Assembly (NCBI RefSeq): GCF_000305775.1
Contig: NC_018866.1
Location: 310,001 to 374,000, forward strand
Source: Dehalobacter sp. DCA
Lineage (GTDB): Bacteria > Bacillota > Desulfitobacteriia > Desulfitobacteriales > Syntrophobotulaceae
Reading direction: 5' to 3'
Length of the DNA stretch: 64,000 nt
Shown: piece after piece, positions 54,332 through 62,409 of the stretch
Numbering within the stretch: the first letter of the stretch is position 1
Layout: each line of letters opens with the position of its first letter
Position numbers and translations under genes: made by a program
The notes under the pieces: generated by a model
The model's database searches: none
Seen by the model: only the letters and a program-made list of their open reading frames with translations
What the model was told of the DNA's origin: nothing

Positions 54332-55345
54332 TTATCTGGTCGGAAGAAAGTCATTGGTAAAAGCTTTGGATGAATCCATCATTTTGGTGACGAGCTTATT
54401 GTCATAGAGCCACTTGCTGTAGTTTTCCCAGACAGTTGCTTTCTGGACACCCCATTGTTTCGCATCGGCTTCGTACTGCGGGCTCAGCCAGGCCTGGCTG
54501 CGTTTGATCATTTCCGGATCGGATTCAGGAGCATATTTGATCAAGATTTTAGCTGATTCTTCCGGATTTTCAATTGCAAATTCGTAGCCGGCACTGATTG
54601 CCTGCATCATTTTGCGGACAGTATCGGGGTTACTCTGAATCATTTTCTCGTTCGAGACAATGACCGGTGTGTAATAATCGAGGGCAGGGTCGATATCTTT
54701 CAGCCAGATCATATTAAGTTCCTGTCCTCTGATTTCAGCCTGGATACCTGTCCAACCATAGAAAATCCAGGTCAGATCAATATTGCTATTCAAAGAGGCC
54801 AACTGATCGGTTTCCCCGATATTGACCATGTTGATTTTGCTGAAGTCGGCATTTTCTTTTTGCATCAGCGCTGTAAGGATCGCGGTCTCCGAAGGCAACC
54901 CCCAGCCGCCGTATGTTTTCCCTTCAAAATCCTTGGCTGTCAGGATATTCTTGCTTCTCAGCGAGACAAAACCAGAGGTGTTGTGCTGAATGATGGTTGC
55001 CAGAGAGACAAGTGGCAAGTCACTGAGGCGGGCAGATGTAACCTGTTCCTGTGCACTGATACCAAAATCTACCTTTCCGGTTGCAACAAGCTGCTCGAGT
55101 GTTCCTTGGCTCGATGGGTTGACAATGCTGACTTCGAGTCCCTGGTCTTTGAAATAGCCTTTATCCTGAGCAACAAATAGTCCGGTATGATTCGTATTCG
55201 GTGTCCAGTCCAGCATAAGCGTTAGTTTAACCGACTGGTTATTCTGGCCGGAGTTCTGTTCAGCCTGTTTGCTGCAACCCGAAAGAGTCACAGTGAGAAT
55301 CAGAAGGAGCACAATAAACGTAACCAATATCTTTTTCGTTTTCAT
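54332..55345 (-). CDS. thiY: Substrate-binding lipoprotein, NMT1/THI5-like (ThiY)
   Basis: A 337-aa lipoprotein: signal helix then LTVTLSGCSK lipobox, short Gln/Asn linker, and a periplasmic-binding fold of the NMT1/THI5 family starting LTLMLDWTPNTNHTGLFVAQ. The WTPNTNHTG and YGGWGLPSE segments are typical of ThiY, which binds N-formyl-4-amino-5-aminomethyl-2-methylpyrimidine, a salvage precursor of thiamine. It lies 15 bp before thiZ on the same strand. Confidence 0.92.
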   Translation of the reverse strand: MKTKKILVTFIVLLLILTVTLSGCSKQAEQNSGQNNQSVKLTLMLDWTPNTNHTGLFVAQDKGYFKDQGLEVSIVNPSSQGTLEQLVATGKVDFGISAQEQVTSARLSDLPLVSLATIIQHNTSGFVSLRSKNILTAKDFEGKTYGGWGLPSETAILTALMQKENADFSKINMVNIGETDQLASLNSNIDLTWIFYGWTGIQAEIRGQELNMIWLKDIDPALDYYTPVIVSNEKMIQSNPDTVRKMMQAISAGYEFAIENPEESAKILIKYAPESDPEMIKRSQAWLSPQYEADAKQWGVQKATVWENYSKWLYDNKLVTKMMDSSKAFTNDFLPTR

Positions 55346-55368
55346 TTCTATACCTCACTTGTATTTTT

Positions 55369-55428
55369 TGGGGGGCGAAGGAACGTATCTTTTTCTCCTT
55401 GTTTAAGGGGACGAAAGATACGTCCCTG
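55369..55428. repeat. REP-like hairpin between thiX and thiY
   Basis: ACGTATCTTT and AAAGATACGT (10-bp perfect arms) flank CTCCTTGTTTAAGGGGACG-type sequence. GGGGACG and CGTCCC pieces echo the element near 48600. It sits within the operon. Confidence 0.5.
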
Positions 55429-55430
55429 GG

Positions 55431-56270
55431 TCAGCTTGTCCGCCTGTATCGGGAATACCAGGGAAGCACTAGCCTGGTCAGAATAATAATGATTGCATAA
55501 TAAAAGAAGCTGAGAGCAGTGATTGCAATGATTGCTGCAAATACTCTGTCGGTAAGGAAATTATTCGAAGAACGCAGCAGATAGACACCGAGCCCCTGGC
55601 TTGCTCCAAGCCATTCACTGATGACAGCCGTCATGACACTGTAGGCAGCAGCAATCTTCAAGCCTGAAAACAGTGCAGGCATAGCGTGAGGCCAACGGAT
55701 TAGGGAGAATACCTGCCATTTGGATGCGCCCATGCTTTGCAGCAGATGCAGAAGATCCAAATCGCTTAATTCAAGGCCTTCAAGCAAACTGATCGCGATC
55801 GGAAAAAAACAGACCAGAACGACAATCAAGATTTTAGGCAGTACCCCATACCCCAGCCAGAGCAACAGCAGCGGTGCGACCGCTATCAAGGGGATCGTCT
55901 GGGAAATGATCAGAAATGGATAAAACACCCGCCGGGACAGCGGAAACAGCGTCATCAGTGTGCTGACCGTCATGCCCAGAGCAACAGCGAGCCCTAAGCC
56001 CAACGTCGTCTCAATGATCGTTGCTTTGGTATGGCCCCAGATCATGTCCTTCGTATTCCAGAGAGCTTTCCCGATCTGAGAAGGAGAGGGAAGAAGCCAG
56101 CGGGGGATGCTGAAGTAATTTACCGTAAGCTGCCAGACTGCCAGCAGCACAACCAAAAAGAAAAGGGCAGGGGCATACCTCAGCAATACAGCCGGTGGTC
56201 GGAATCTCCGGCTATTGTTTTTCAGCAATGGGAATCCCTTCTTTTCAGCGGTACTTGGCAATTTTTTCAT
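55431..56270 (-). CDS. thiX: ABC transporter permease for thiamine precursor (ThiX-like)
   Basis: A 279-aa binding-protein-dependent permease with about six membrane helices and the EAA loop SMGASKWQVFSLIRWPHAMPA (read as two pieces; cytoplasmic, contacts the ATPase). The N-terminus LPSPSQIGKALW is typical for the SsuC/ThiX group. I chose the ATG at 56270 (MKKLPSTAEKK), giving a 26-bp overlap with the upstream gene; the frame open to 56300 has a poorer start. Confidence 0.88.
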   Translation of the reverse strand: MKKLPSTAEKKGFPLLKNNSRRFRPPAVLLRYAPALFFLVVLLAVWQLTVNYFSIPRWLLPSPSQIGKALWNTKDMIWGHTKATIIETTLGLGLAVALGMTVSTLMTLFPLSRRVFYPFLIISQTIPLIAVAPLLLLWLGYGVLPKILIVVLVCFFPIAISLLEGLELSDLDLLHLLQSMGASKWQVFSLIRWPHAMPALFSGLKIAAAYSVMTAVISEWLGASQGLGVYLLRSSNNFLTDRVFAAIIAITALSFFYYAIIIILTRLVLPWYSRYRRTS

Positions 56271-56550
56271 TGATCGTGGAACCCTGGGGTACATAGTCAA
56301 TTTTTACATTGGTCATTACTCTGGAAGCCCCGGCTTTGATACAAGCCTCCATAGCATCTTTGATGACCTGCCAGATTTCATCGGGCTCTCCTTCAAGTGC
56401 TGTTTCCATCGGACCGACTTCGTAGGGAAGGCCGCTTTGGGCGACAACTTTGATTGCTTCATCAACAACCGGATAGATTCTGGATTCCTCCACTTTTGGA
56501 ATGACCTGAAAGGCCATTGTTATCTTCGCCAAAATACATTTCTCCTTCAC
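56245..56550 (-). CDS. Thiamine-binding YkoF/MTH1187-like protein (DUF77)
   Basis: A 101-aa protein of the MTH1187/YkoF-like (DUF77) family: AKITMAFQVIPKVEE, then GLPYEVGPMETALEGEPDEI and GASRVMTNVKIDYV. Related proteins bind thiamine or its pyrimidine. As the first gene behind the TPP riboswitch, and overlapping the permease gene, it is probably a soluble precursor-binding or sensing partner for the transporter. The ATG follows AAGGAG (minus strand). Confidence 0.88.
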   Translation of the reverse strand: MKEKCILAKITMAFQVIPKVEESRIYPVVDEAIKVVAQSGLPYEVGPMETALEGEPDEIWQVIKDAMEACIKAGASRVMTNVKIDYVPQGSTINEKIAKYR

Positions 56551-56616
56551 GTATTTTATAAATTACTGTCCGTGACTTTGTAAATAATAAGACACTGCTT
56601 ATCGACGATGACCGAC

Positions 56617-56642
56617 AAACAAAAAACGCTGCAAAGGCAGCG
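56617..56642 (-). terminator. Riboswitch-controlled terminator
   Basis: Stem CGCTGC / GCAGCG with loop AAAG; six T follow on the minus strand. It lies between the TPP aptamer and the first gene. Confidence 0.88.
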
Positions 56643-56664
56643 CAGTTATTAAAGTTTTTTATTA

Positions 56665-56745
56665 TTACTACGCTGGCATTACCCAGATCAGTTTTAAGGG
56701 TCGGATACGTGATATCCCTCTCAGCCAGCATCCCCAGCTCCCCAT
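56665..56745 (-). promoter_or_regulatory. TPP riboswitch (THI element)
   Basis: On the minus strand: GGGGAGCTGGGGATGCTGGC, then CTGAGAGGGA, ACCCTTAAAACTGATCTGGG and TAATGCCAGCGTAGT. CTGAGA and the CTGATCTGGGTAATGCCAGCG-type sequence (in parts) are diagnostic of the thiamine pyrophosphate aptamer. With the terminator behind it, TPP should switch off the four downstream transport genes. Confidence 0.96.
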
Positions 56746-56940
56746 ACTATTAAATTAGTTTTATCCTACCATAGTTGAAAATCATTAGCAATAGTGTTTT
56801 AGATTACTGTTTGCTTTTCATCAGATCATTTGCTTCTCAGGTGAGATATTCTAGATAGTTCTTAAATTGGACAATTTGGGTTAATTATCATATGATAGTA
56901 CTGACCATATACTGGGCAAGATGGTACAAGGAGAGAGAAA

Positions 56941-57660
56941 ATGGATTTTGCAGGCAAAGATAAATCAGAATACGTCAAGGAAACGTTTAACGCAATTGCC
57001 GGGAAATATGATCTAATGAATTCCCTGATGAGTATGGGGATGGATAACGCCTGGCGGGCCAAAGCAGTCAGGATTGTCGAGGCTAAACCCGGAATGAAGA
57101 TGATTGACCTGTGCTGCGGAACCGGCAAGCTTACCAGAGAAATTGCCGTCGCCGTCGGGGATTCTGGCAGAGTCATCGGAGTCGATTTTTCAGAGGAAAT
57201 GCTGGCTGTCGGCGGGAAAAATATTGAAAATGACCGTTACAAAGCGAGTATTGAGCTTTTGCAGGGCAATGCGATGAGCTTGCCTTTTACCGACAACAGT
57301 TTTGACGGAGCGACCGTTGGCTGGGGACTCAGGAATCTTCCTGATCTGCGCCGCGGAATCCGGGAAATGATCCGTGTTGTCAAACCTGGTTCGATGGTCG
57401 TATCTCTGGATATGGGAAAACCGACTATGCCGGTTTTCAAACAGCTTTACTGGCTGTATTTTGAGAAGATCGTTCCGTGGCTGGGAAAAATTCACGGCGG
57501 AAAACAAAAAGAATACACGTATCTTTTTGATTCGGCCTGTGAATTTGAATCTCAGCGACAGCTCGCCCAGATCTTTGCTGAATGCGGACTTCAGGATACG
57601 GGATATAAAAATCTTGTCGGCGGTGTTGTGGCGATCGTGTATGGCCGAAAATCAAAATGA
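56941..57660 (+). CDS. menG: Demethylmenaquinone methyltransferase MenG/UbiE
   Basis: A 239-aa SAM-dependent methyltransferase for the last step of menaquinone synthesis. SAM motif I MIDLCCGTGKLTREIA (about 60-75), motif II region VDFSEEML, and the family blocks GWGLRNLPDLRRGIREMIRV (20) and SLDMGKPTMPVFKQLYWLYF are present. It implies a menaquinone-dependent respiratory chain. The ATG follows AAGGAGAG. It is monocistronic with a strong terminator. Confidence 0.95.
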   Translation: MDFAGKDKSEYVKETFNAIAGKYDLMNSLMSMGMDNAWRAKAVRIVEAKPGMKMIDLCCGTGKLTREIAVAVGDSGRVIGVDFSEEMLAVGGKNIENDRYKASIELLQGNAMSLPFTDNSFDGATVGWGLRNLPDLRRGIREMIRVVKPGSMVVSLDMGKPTMPVFKQLYWLYFEKIVPWLGKIHGGKQKEYTYLFDSACEFESQRQLAQIFAECGLQDTGYKNLVGGVVAIVYGRKSK

Positions 57661-57727
57661 ATCAAACAAATAGAATTAAAATAAAGAATTAAATTAACAA
57701 ACAACAATTATAGCAGTAAATAACGTA

Positions 57728-57771
57728 ATAGAATTATCCCCGGGTCAACACCGAGGATAATTCTATTTTTT
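57728..57771 (+). terminator. Terminator behind menG
   Basis: Perfect 12-bp stem ATAGAATTATCC / GGATAATTCTAT, then six T. Confidence 0.92.
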
Positions 57772-57905
57772 CAGCAAAAGATAATACAGATAATCATTTC
57801 TCTTTAATTAAAATCAACGTTTTACGAAGGGATTATTTACTGACATAATTCATTCGTTTCAGTGAAAAACTAGTGCTGAGATATTAAAACGGAGGTGTTT
57901 TTTAT

Positions 57906-58328
57906 ATGCGGGTCATGGATATTATGTCAACGGATGTAAGCTGGGTGGACCCAGCAGCTAAAGTTACGGATATCGCTAAAATGATGAGAGATAAAAATAT
58001 TGGTGCTGTTCCGGTCGTTCAGGTCGGCAAAGTATTGGGAATTATTACAGATCGGGATATCGTTCTGAGAGTCATCGCTTCGAACAAGGATGTCAACCAG
58101 GTGACGGCCGAGCAGTGTATGACGGCAGATCCAATCTGTATCGATGGCACGCAGGATATCGATACCGTTGCTGAAACCATGGCTGAATACCAGGTAAAAC
58201 GTCTTCCTGTACTGAACAAGGGGCAAATTATTGGGGTCATTGCGTTAGGTGACCTTGCGATTGAAGACATTCATATCAATGAGGCTGGAGAGGCTTTAAA
58301 CGGTATATCGCGAGGTATTAGCCATTAA
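57906..58328 (+). CDS. CBS-domain pair protein
   Basis: A 140-aa stand-alone pair of CBS domains (about 1-60 and 70-125): MRVMDIMSTDVSWVDPAAKV, then GAVPVVQVGKVLGIITDRDI and AEQCMTADPICI, then LPVLNKGQIIGVIALGDLA. Such proteins bind adenine nucleotides as energy sensors; the partner is unknown. The ATG follows GGAGGTG at long spacing. A stem-loop follows the gene. Confidence 0.9.
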   Translation: MRVMDIMSTDVSWVDPAAKVTDIAKMMRDKNIGAVPVVQVGKVLGIITDRDIVLRVIASNKDVNQVTAEQCMTADPICIDGTQDIDTVAETMAEYQVKRLPVLNKGQIIGVIALGDLAIEDIHINEAGEALNGISRGISH

Positions 58329-58360
58329 TGCCAACGTAGGGAAGATACTTCAATCATATG

Positions 58361-58389
58361 TGGGATATGCTTTACAATAGCATATCCCA
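58361..58389 (+). terminator. Hairpin behind the CBS gene
   Basis: 11-bp perfect stem TGGGATATGCT / AGCATATCCCA, 7-nt loop; only TTCTT follows. Confidence 0.6.
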
Positions 58390-58689
58390 TTCTTAACGGA
58401 TACCCAGTGGATTTTTTAGGGGATGTTAAGCTTACTGTATTGTACACAAAAATAGATGGTGTTTGGCGAAAGCTAGGACGTCCGCCTCCTGGATATTTAG
58501 CGAGAAATTGAGAATAATTAGCCCAACTTTTGGCTACTTGATTGAGTAACGCTGATAAAACAGTGATGTTATTAATGATCTAAATATTTTTGAACATTAA
58601 AAAAATTCTGATATAGTTAATTCATATTAAATTTAATAAGTGTATTTTTTGATACAGTTACTTGTATACACAGATTAATGGGAGGATGA
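58390..58689. other. Upstream region of the corrinoid operon
   Basis: No gene seen. The left part has GGCGAAAGCTAGGACG, which I looked at as a riboswitch but could not support. The right part is AT-rich and contains the TTAAT-N4-ATTAA palindrome. Confidence 0.45.
58617..58630. promoter_or_regulatory. Dehalobox-like CRP/FNR-family operator
   Basis: TTAATTCATATTAA is an exact TTAAT-N4-ATTAA palindrome, the consensus bound by the halophenol-responsive regulator CprK of Desulfitobacterium. It is 59 bp upstream of the corrinoid protein start. Confidence 0.55.
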
Positions 58690-59334
58690 TTGAAAGTGGT
58701 GGATTTGAAAGTCCTGACTCAAGCGATGTCCGATTTGGACGAAGACGTGTTAAACATGGCGATTGATGAAGTACTAAGCAAAGACGACAACGCCGCCGAA
58801 GCTCAAGAAGTTGTTAAAGCCTGTCAGCAAGGTATGACACTCGTAGGTGAACGCTATGATTCGGGCGAGTACTTTATCGGGGACTTAGTCTTCGCCGGGG
58901 AAGTGCTGCAAAGTGTTATGGACAAGCTCCAACCGGCTTTAAGTGCAGGATCCTCCGCAAAAGGCGGGAAAATTGTCCTGGCTACTGTTTTCGGAGATCT
59001 TCATGACATCGGCAAAAATATTTTCAGATCCATGGTGGAAGCCGCAGGTTTTGAGGTACTTGACCTGGGGATCAATGTTCCGGTTAACCAGATCGTGGAC
59101 AAGGTTAAAGAAGTTAACCCTGATATTATCGGATTAAGCGGCGTACTCACTTTGGCGCTGGACAGTATGAAAGAAACGGTTGATACGCTTAATGAAGCAG
59201 GCCTTAGAAATTCAGTCAAGGTGATTATCGGCGGAGTACCCGTTAATGAGAATGTATGTAAAAGCATAGGGGCCGACGCTTTTTCGACAAACGCCGCTGA
59301 AGGCGTAAAAATATGCCAAAGATGGGTGGGTTGA
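58690..59334 (+). CDS. Corrinoid (B12-binding) methyl carrier protein
   Basis: A 214-aa MtaC/MtmC-type corrinoid protein. A helical cap domain (about 1-85) is followed by the B12-binding Rossmann domain with GDLHDIGKNI, where His105 is the lower axial cobalt ligand, and the later GLSGVLTLALDSMKETVDTL and IIGGVPVNE loops. It carries a methyl group between a methyltransferase and an acceptor. The start is a TTG behind GGAGG; a GTG 6 bp on is an alternative. The URO-D methyltransferase gene starts 3 bp after its stop. Confidence 0.94.
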   Translation: MKVVDLKVLTQAMSDLDEDVLNMAIDEVLSKDDNAAEAQEVVKACQQGMTLVGERYDSGEYFIGDLVFAGEVLQSVMDKLQPALSAGSSAKGGKIVLATVFGDLHDIGKNIFRSMVEAAGFEVLDLGINVPVNQIVDKVKEVNPDIIGLSGVLTLALDSMKETVDTLNEAGLRNSVKVIIGGVPVNENVCKSIGADAFSTNAAEGVKICQRWVG

Positions 59335-59337
59335 TCA

Positions 59338-60507
59338 ATGAGTGAAGCTGCGAATCTATACCAAGAACGTCTGGACCGTGTTTTTAAAACCTTAAGGCTC
59401 GAACAAGCAGACCGCGTTCCTGTGTTAGGGACTTATGGGTCTTGGAGTTCGTACTTTGCGGGGTATACCGATTCTGAAACCAATTGGGACATGGACAAAT
59501 GCGGTAAAGCCCTAATGAAAGTAGCAGATGAGCTTTCATTAGATATGATCCATATGATTTACAACAGGCCGGCTGGCATGTATCAGGCGTTGGGGAGCAG
59601 TGCATACCACTACTTAAGTGACAGCAATATCCTTCAGTATTCCGACAAGTCTGCCCAAATAATGAAAGATGATGAATATCCCGAACTTACCAAAGATCCG
59701 TTCAAGTTTTTTGTAGAAAAGGTTCTGCCGCGAAAATATACCGAACTGGCTAAAAATTCCCCGATGAAGGATTTAGCATTTGCCAAAGGTGCCATGAACT
59801 TTGGAATGTTTGGGGCCCAGAAGGGAGCCGTTGAGGGCACGCTTGCCGCGCAATACGGAATGCCCTTGCTGGTTGACGGCCTTCTTTTACACCCATTGGA
59901 TTGGATTGCCGATTTCTTCCGGGGAATTAAAGGCGCGTTCATGGATATCCGCCGCCGTCCGGCCGAATTCGCTGAGGCTATTCAGGCGCTTACGCCGTTG
60001 ATGATCAGGTTTGGCATGGGTCAGGTGCACATGGGACCGCCGAAACCAAACCCCAAAGTTCTTCTTATGCCGCTGCATTTGCCTCCAATGCTTAAAACAG
60101 CGGATTTTGATAAGTTTTACTGGCCATCATTTAAAATGATCATGGAATTTTTCGCTGCCCATAATGTCTATGTGATACCGTTTTACGAAGGTGATTGGTC
60201 GCGTTATTACAATCATCTTCAAGAGCTTCCAGCTAAGAAATCAGGGGGCTGGTTTGAACACGGCGATCCCAAGGAACTTAAACAAAAACTAACAGACACT
60301 TTATGTGTCATTGGACTTTTTCCTGCGACCCTGCTGCAATATGGGACCAAGCAGGAATGTATCGCCAAAGCAAAAGAAATAATGGACGGAATGGAAGGCG
60401 GCGGCTACATTTTTGCTACTGATAAGGAGCTTCTTGCGCCGCAGGATGGTAAGGCGGAGAACATTATCGCCGTAAATAAATTCGTCATGGAGTATGGTAT
60501 TTATTAA
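59338..60507 (+). CDS. URO-D family corrinoid methyltransferase
   Basis: A 389-aa protein of the uroporphyrinogen decarboxylase superfamily, the group containing MtaA/CmuA-type and O-demethylase methyltransferases. The barrel starts RLDRVFKTLRLEQADRVPVL. Where MtaA-type enzymes have the zinc motif H-x-C, this protein reads YVIPFYEGDWSRYYNHLQEL, followed by GGWFEHGDPKELKQ, so zinc binding would have to use other residues. Substrate unknown: methoxylated aromatics, methylamines or others. It is paired with the corrinoid protein and probably coupled in translation. Confidence 0.88.
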   Translation: MSEAANLYQERLDRVFKTLRLEQADRVPVLGTYGSWSSYFAGYTDSETNWDMDKCGKALMKVADELSLDMIHMIYNRPAGMYQALGSSAYHYLSDSNILQYSDKSAQIMKDDEYPELTKDPFKFFVEKVLPRKYTELAKNSPMKDLAFAKGAMNFGMFGAQKGAVEGTLAAQYGMPLLVDGLLLHPLDWIADFFRGIKGAFMDIRRRPAEFAEAIQALTPLMIRFGMGQVHMGPPKPNPKVLLMPLHLPPMLKTADFDKFYWPSFKMIMEFFAAHNVYVIPFYEGDWSRYYNHLQELPAKKSGGWFEHGDPKELKQKLTDTLCVIGLFPATLLQYGTKQECIAKAKEIMDGMEGGGYIFATDKELLAPQDGKAENIIAVNKFVMEYGIY

Positions 60508-60524
60508 ATAGGAGGTGCCTCACG

Positions 60525-60668
60525 ATGGAAGAACAATTGTTGATCTCTTGGAGTGATATCCTTAAAGAGCATCCGGAACTCGCAGACAAGGACCCCGCAA
60601 TGGGAATGAATTGGGATATCGGACAGGAAATGATTTTTGCTTATGTCATTTTGCTGTCAGTCTTTTAA
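60525..60668 (+). CDS. Small ORF (47 aa) at the end of the corrinoid operon
   Basis: Reads MEEQLLISWSDILKEHPELA and continues to LLSVF. It is preceded by a near-perfect AGGAGGTG ribosome site and lies 17 bp behind the methyltransferase gene, before the operon terminator. The C-terminus EMIFAYVILLSVF is hydrophobic. No family recognised; it could be a genuine small subunit or the truncated start of a longer gene. Confidence 0.55.
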   Translation: MEEQLLISWSDILKEHPELADKDPAMGMNWDIGQEMIFAYVILLSVF

Positions 60669-60737
60669 AATAAATGATCCGTGCTACCCGGAAGTTTGCC
60701 AGTACCTATCGGCAGGGGGAAATATAGAATCAACTGT

Positions 60738-60765
60738 AAGCCAGGAGAAGATCCTGGCTTTTTTA
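60738..60765 (+). terminator. Terminator of the corrinoid operon
   Basis: 9-bp perfect stem AAGCCAGGA / TCCTGGCTT, 5-nt loop, then a T-run. Confidence 0.9.
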
Positions 60766-60887
60766 TGTTCGGTCCTAGTGTAAAAAAGGAGTTAAAGGAT
60801 ATTAAAGGATATAAGTTGAAATCTATGTTAATATTAGAACATAGGCGCTGACTGAAACTATAATTAAGTTAATGGTGGGGACGAGAA

Positions 60888-61514
60888 GTGGAAACATTTA
60901 AAATAATTGAGAGAGAGACAGAGGCCGAAAAAGTCATTGAGAAATCAAGGTTTATCGCTTTGGTCAAATATATTGAAAGCACGGCCGAAGCTGAAAAAAA
61001 TATCAAGGAAATCCGGGAAGCCCTTCCGAATGCCCGCCATTATGTCTACGCTTACCGTATTCACGAAGGCAGGATTGAGAAAGCCTCAGATGACGGCGAA
61101 CCGCAGGGTACAGGGGGAAGGCCTGTCATGGAGCTGCTCCAGCACCGGCAGCTCTGGAACATCCAGATCATTGTTGTGCGTTATTTTGGCGGGATCCTGC
61201 TTGGTACCGGTGGACTTACAAGAGCCTATGGCGGGACAGCCCGCCTCGCATTGGAGAACACAGCGATTGCCCAGCTCGTTCCGCACCGGATCTATGTACT
61301 CCGGATTCCGTACTCCTGGTTTGAACAGATCCGGTACGGCCTGAAGCAAAAGGGCATAGAAAGCGGCAATGAAAAGTTTAGTGAAGAAATTGATCTTGAA
61401 GTATATATCCGGGATGGAGATCAGGATACTTTTATCAGCTGGCTGGATGAATTCACCAACGGGCAGGTTTCCTGGAAGGATGCTGGGGCTGTATTAAAGC
61501 CGGTTACCGTATAG
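60888..61514 (+). CDS. YigZ/IMPACT family protein
   Basis: A 208-aa protein of UPF0029/YigZ type. The N-terminal Impact domain has KSRFIALVKYIES, ARHYVYAYRI, KASDDGEPQGTGGRPVMELL and VVRYFGGILLGTGGLTRAYG; the C-terminal DUF1949 domain follows from about 140. Proteins of this fold may bind nucleic acids or regulate translation factors; the function is not settled. The start is a GTG at 60888 behind GGGGACG. Single gene. Confidence 0.93.
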   Translation: METFKIIERETEAEKVIEKSRFIALVKYIESTAEAEKNIKEIREALPNARHYVYAYRIHEGRIEKASDDGEPQGTGGRPVMELLQHRQLWNIQIIVVRYFGGILLGTGGLTRAYGGTARLALENTAIAQLVPHRIYVLRIPYSWFEQIRYGLKQKGIESGNEKFSEEIDLEVYIRDGDQDTFISWLDEFTNGQVSWKDAGAVLKPVTV

Positions 61515-61908
61515 AAAATTATCAGGTAAATTTGCCGGTATTGCTCATTTCTTCGCCTTTATGATACAAAAATTTTTCTCGGAGGTTTATATGAATTAGT
61601 GTTGATAAGGTACGAGAGACCCTCAGGGGCCTTTTTTTTACGCAAAATATGCAGGTGCTGAGAACGCGTGGATCAATCTACTAGTACTATTGGGAAACAA
61701 AAATAGTCCGAAAGTATCAATTTCTTGCAGAAGACATCATTTCGACAAATTTCCTCTTGAGGGTCTGAGTTTTTACAGATAGAATCCATATAAAACCAAA
61801 TGTAAAATGATTGTAAACTAAACGTAAATATATTGTAAAAATAGAGCAAGGCTTAACAAATGGCAGCATATGGCAGAAGCTGATTATATTGATGCTGGGC
61901 GGTAAAAT
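61515..61908. other. Gene-free region before the second pseudopilin cluster
   Basis: No gene. A weak hairpin with eight T (ACCCTCAGGGGCC then T-run, about 61617-61640) may end transcription from the YigZ gene. A GGAGG-ATG at about 61580 is followed at once by a stop. The right part is AT-rich and should hold the promoter for the pseudopilin genes. Confidence 0.45.
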
Positions 61909-62409
61909 ATGAAGATCAGAGAATTTATAAGTTTAAGAAAAATACGGGGATGCAAAAAAGGTCAGGCTATGGTGGAATTTGCACTGGTTTTACCTATTTT
62001 ACTGCTGTTTCTTGGTTTTATTCTGGATGCCGGACGAATTGTCGATGCGCAAGTATTGGTACAGAGTGCAGCAAATGAGGGAATCCGGCAAGTTACCAGT
62101 AAGACAAATATCAATCAACAAATTAAAAATTCCATTAGTGATTATACAGACAGATTGGATTTTGATCAGTTAACCATTGAGGCCAAAGCTGGAGAAACAA
62201 AACGAAAAAATTATACGTATCATGCGAACAAAGGATCTCGATTTCAAGAATTACCAAGCTATTATACCTATTTTAACGCGACAGTAACCTTGGAATATGA
62301 CGTACCGGTGCTCATGCCGCAGTCAAAATTGTTTTTTGGTGATGAATTTAGGGTATTGTCAACATTTACTTCACAGGTGTTTTTAGAGGGGTATCCTGAG
62401 GATGGTTAG
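61909..62409 (+). CDS. TadE-like pseudopilin
   Basis: A 166-aa protein with the prepilin-like leader CKKGQAMVEFALVLPILLLF: Gly before the cleavage point, Glu at +5, then one membrane helix. The mature domain begins DAGRIVDAQVLVQSAANEGI, as in TadE. It differs from the operon-encoded TadE at 7.8 kb in length and sequence. The end overlaps the next gene by 8 bp. Confidence 0.87.
   Translation: MKIREFISLRKIRGCKKGQAMVEFALVLPILLLFLGFILDAGRIVDAQVLVQSAANEGIRQVTSKTNINQQIKNSISDYTDRLDFDQLTIEAKAGETKRKNYTYHANKGSRFQELPSYYTYFNATVTLEYDVPVLMPQSKLFFGDEFRVLSTFTSQVFLEGYPEDG

Noticed and set aside
58441-58540. Possible c-di-GMP-I or cobalamin riboswitch upstream of the corrinoid operon (GGCGAAAGCTAGGACG)
   Set aside because: The conserved GCAAA block after GGACG and the flanking stems of the c-di-GMP-I aptamer are missing, and no cobalamin B12 box was found.
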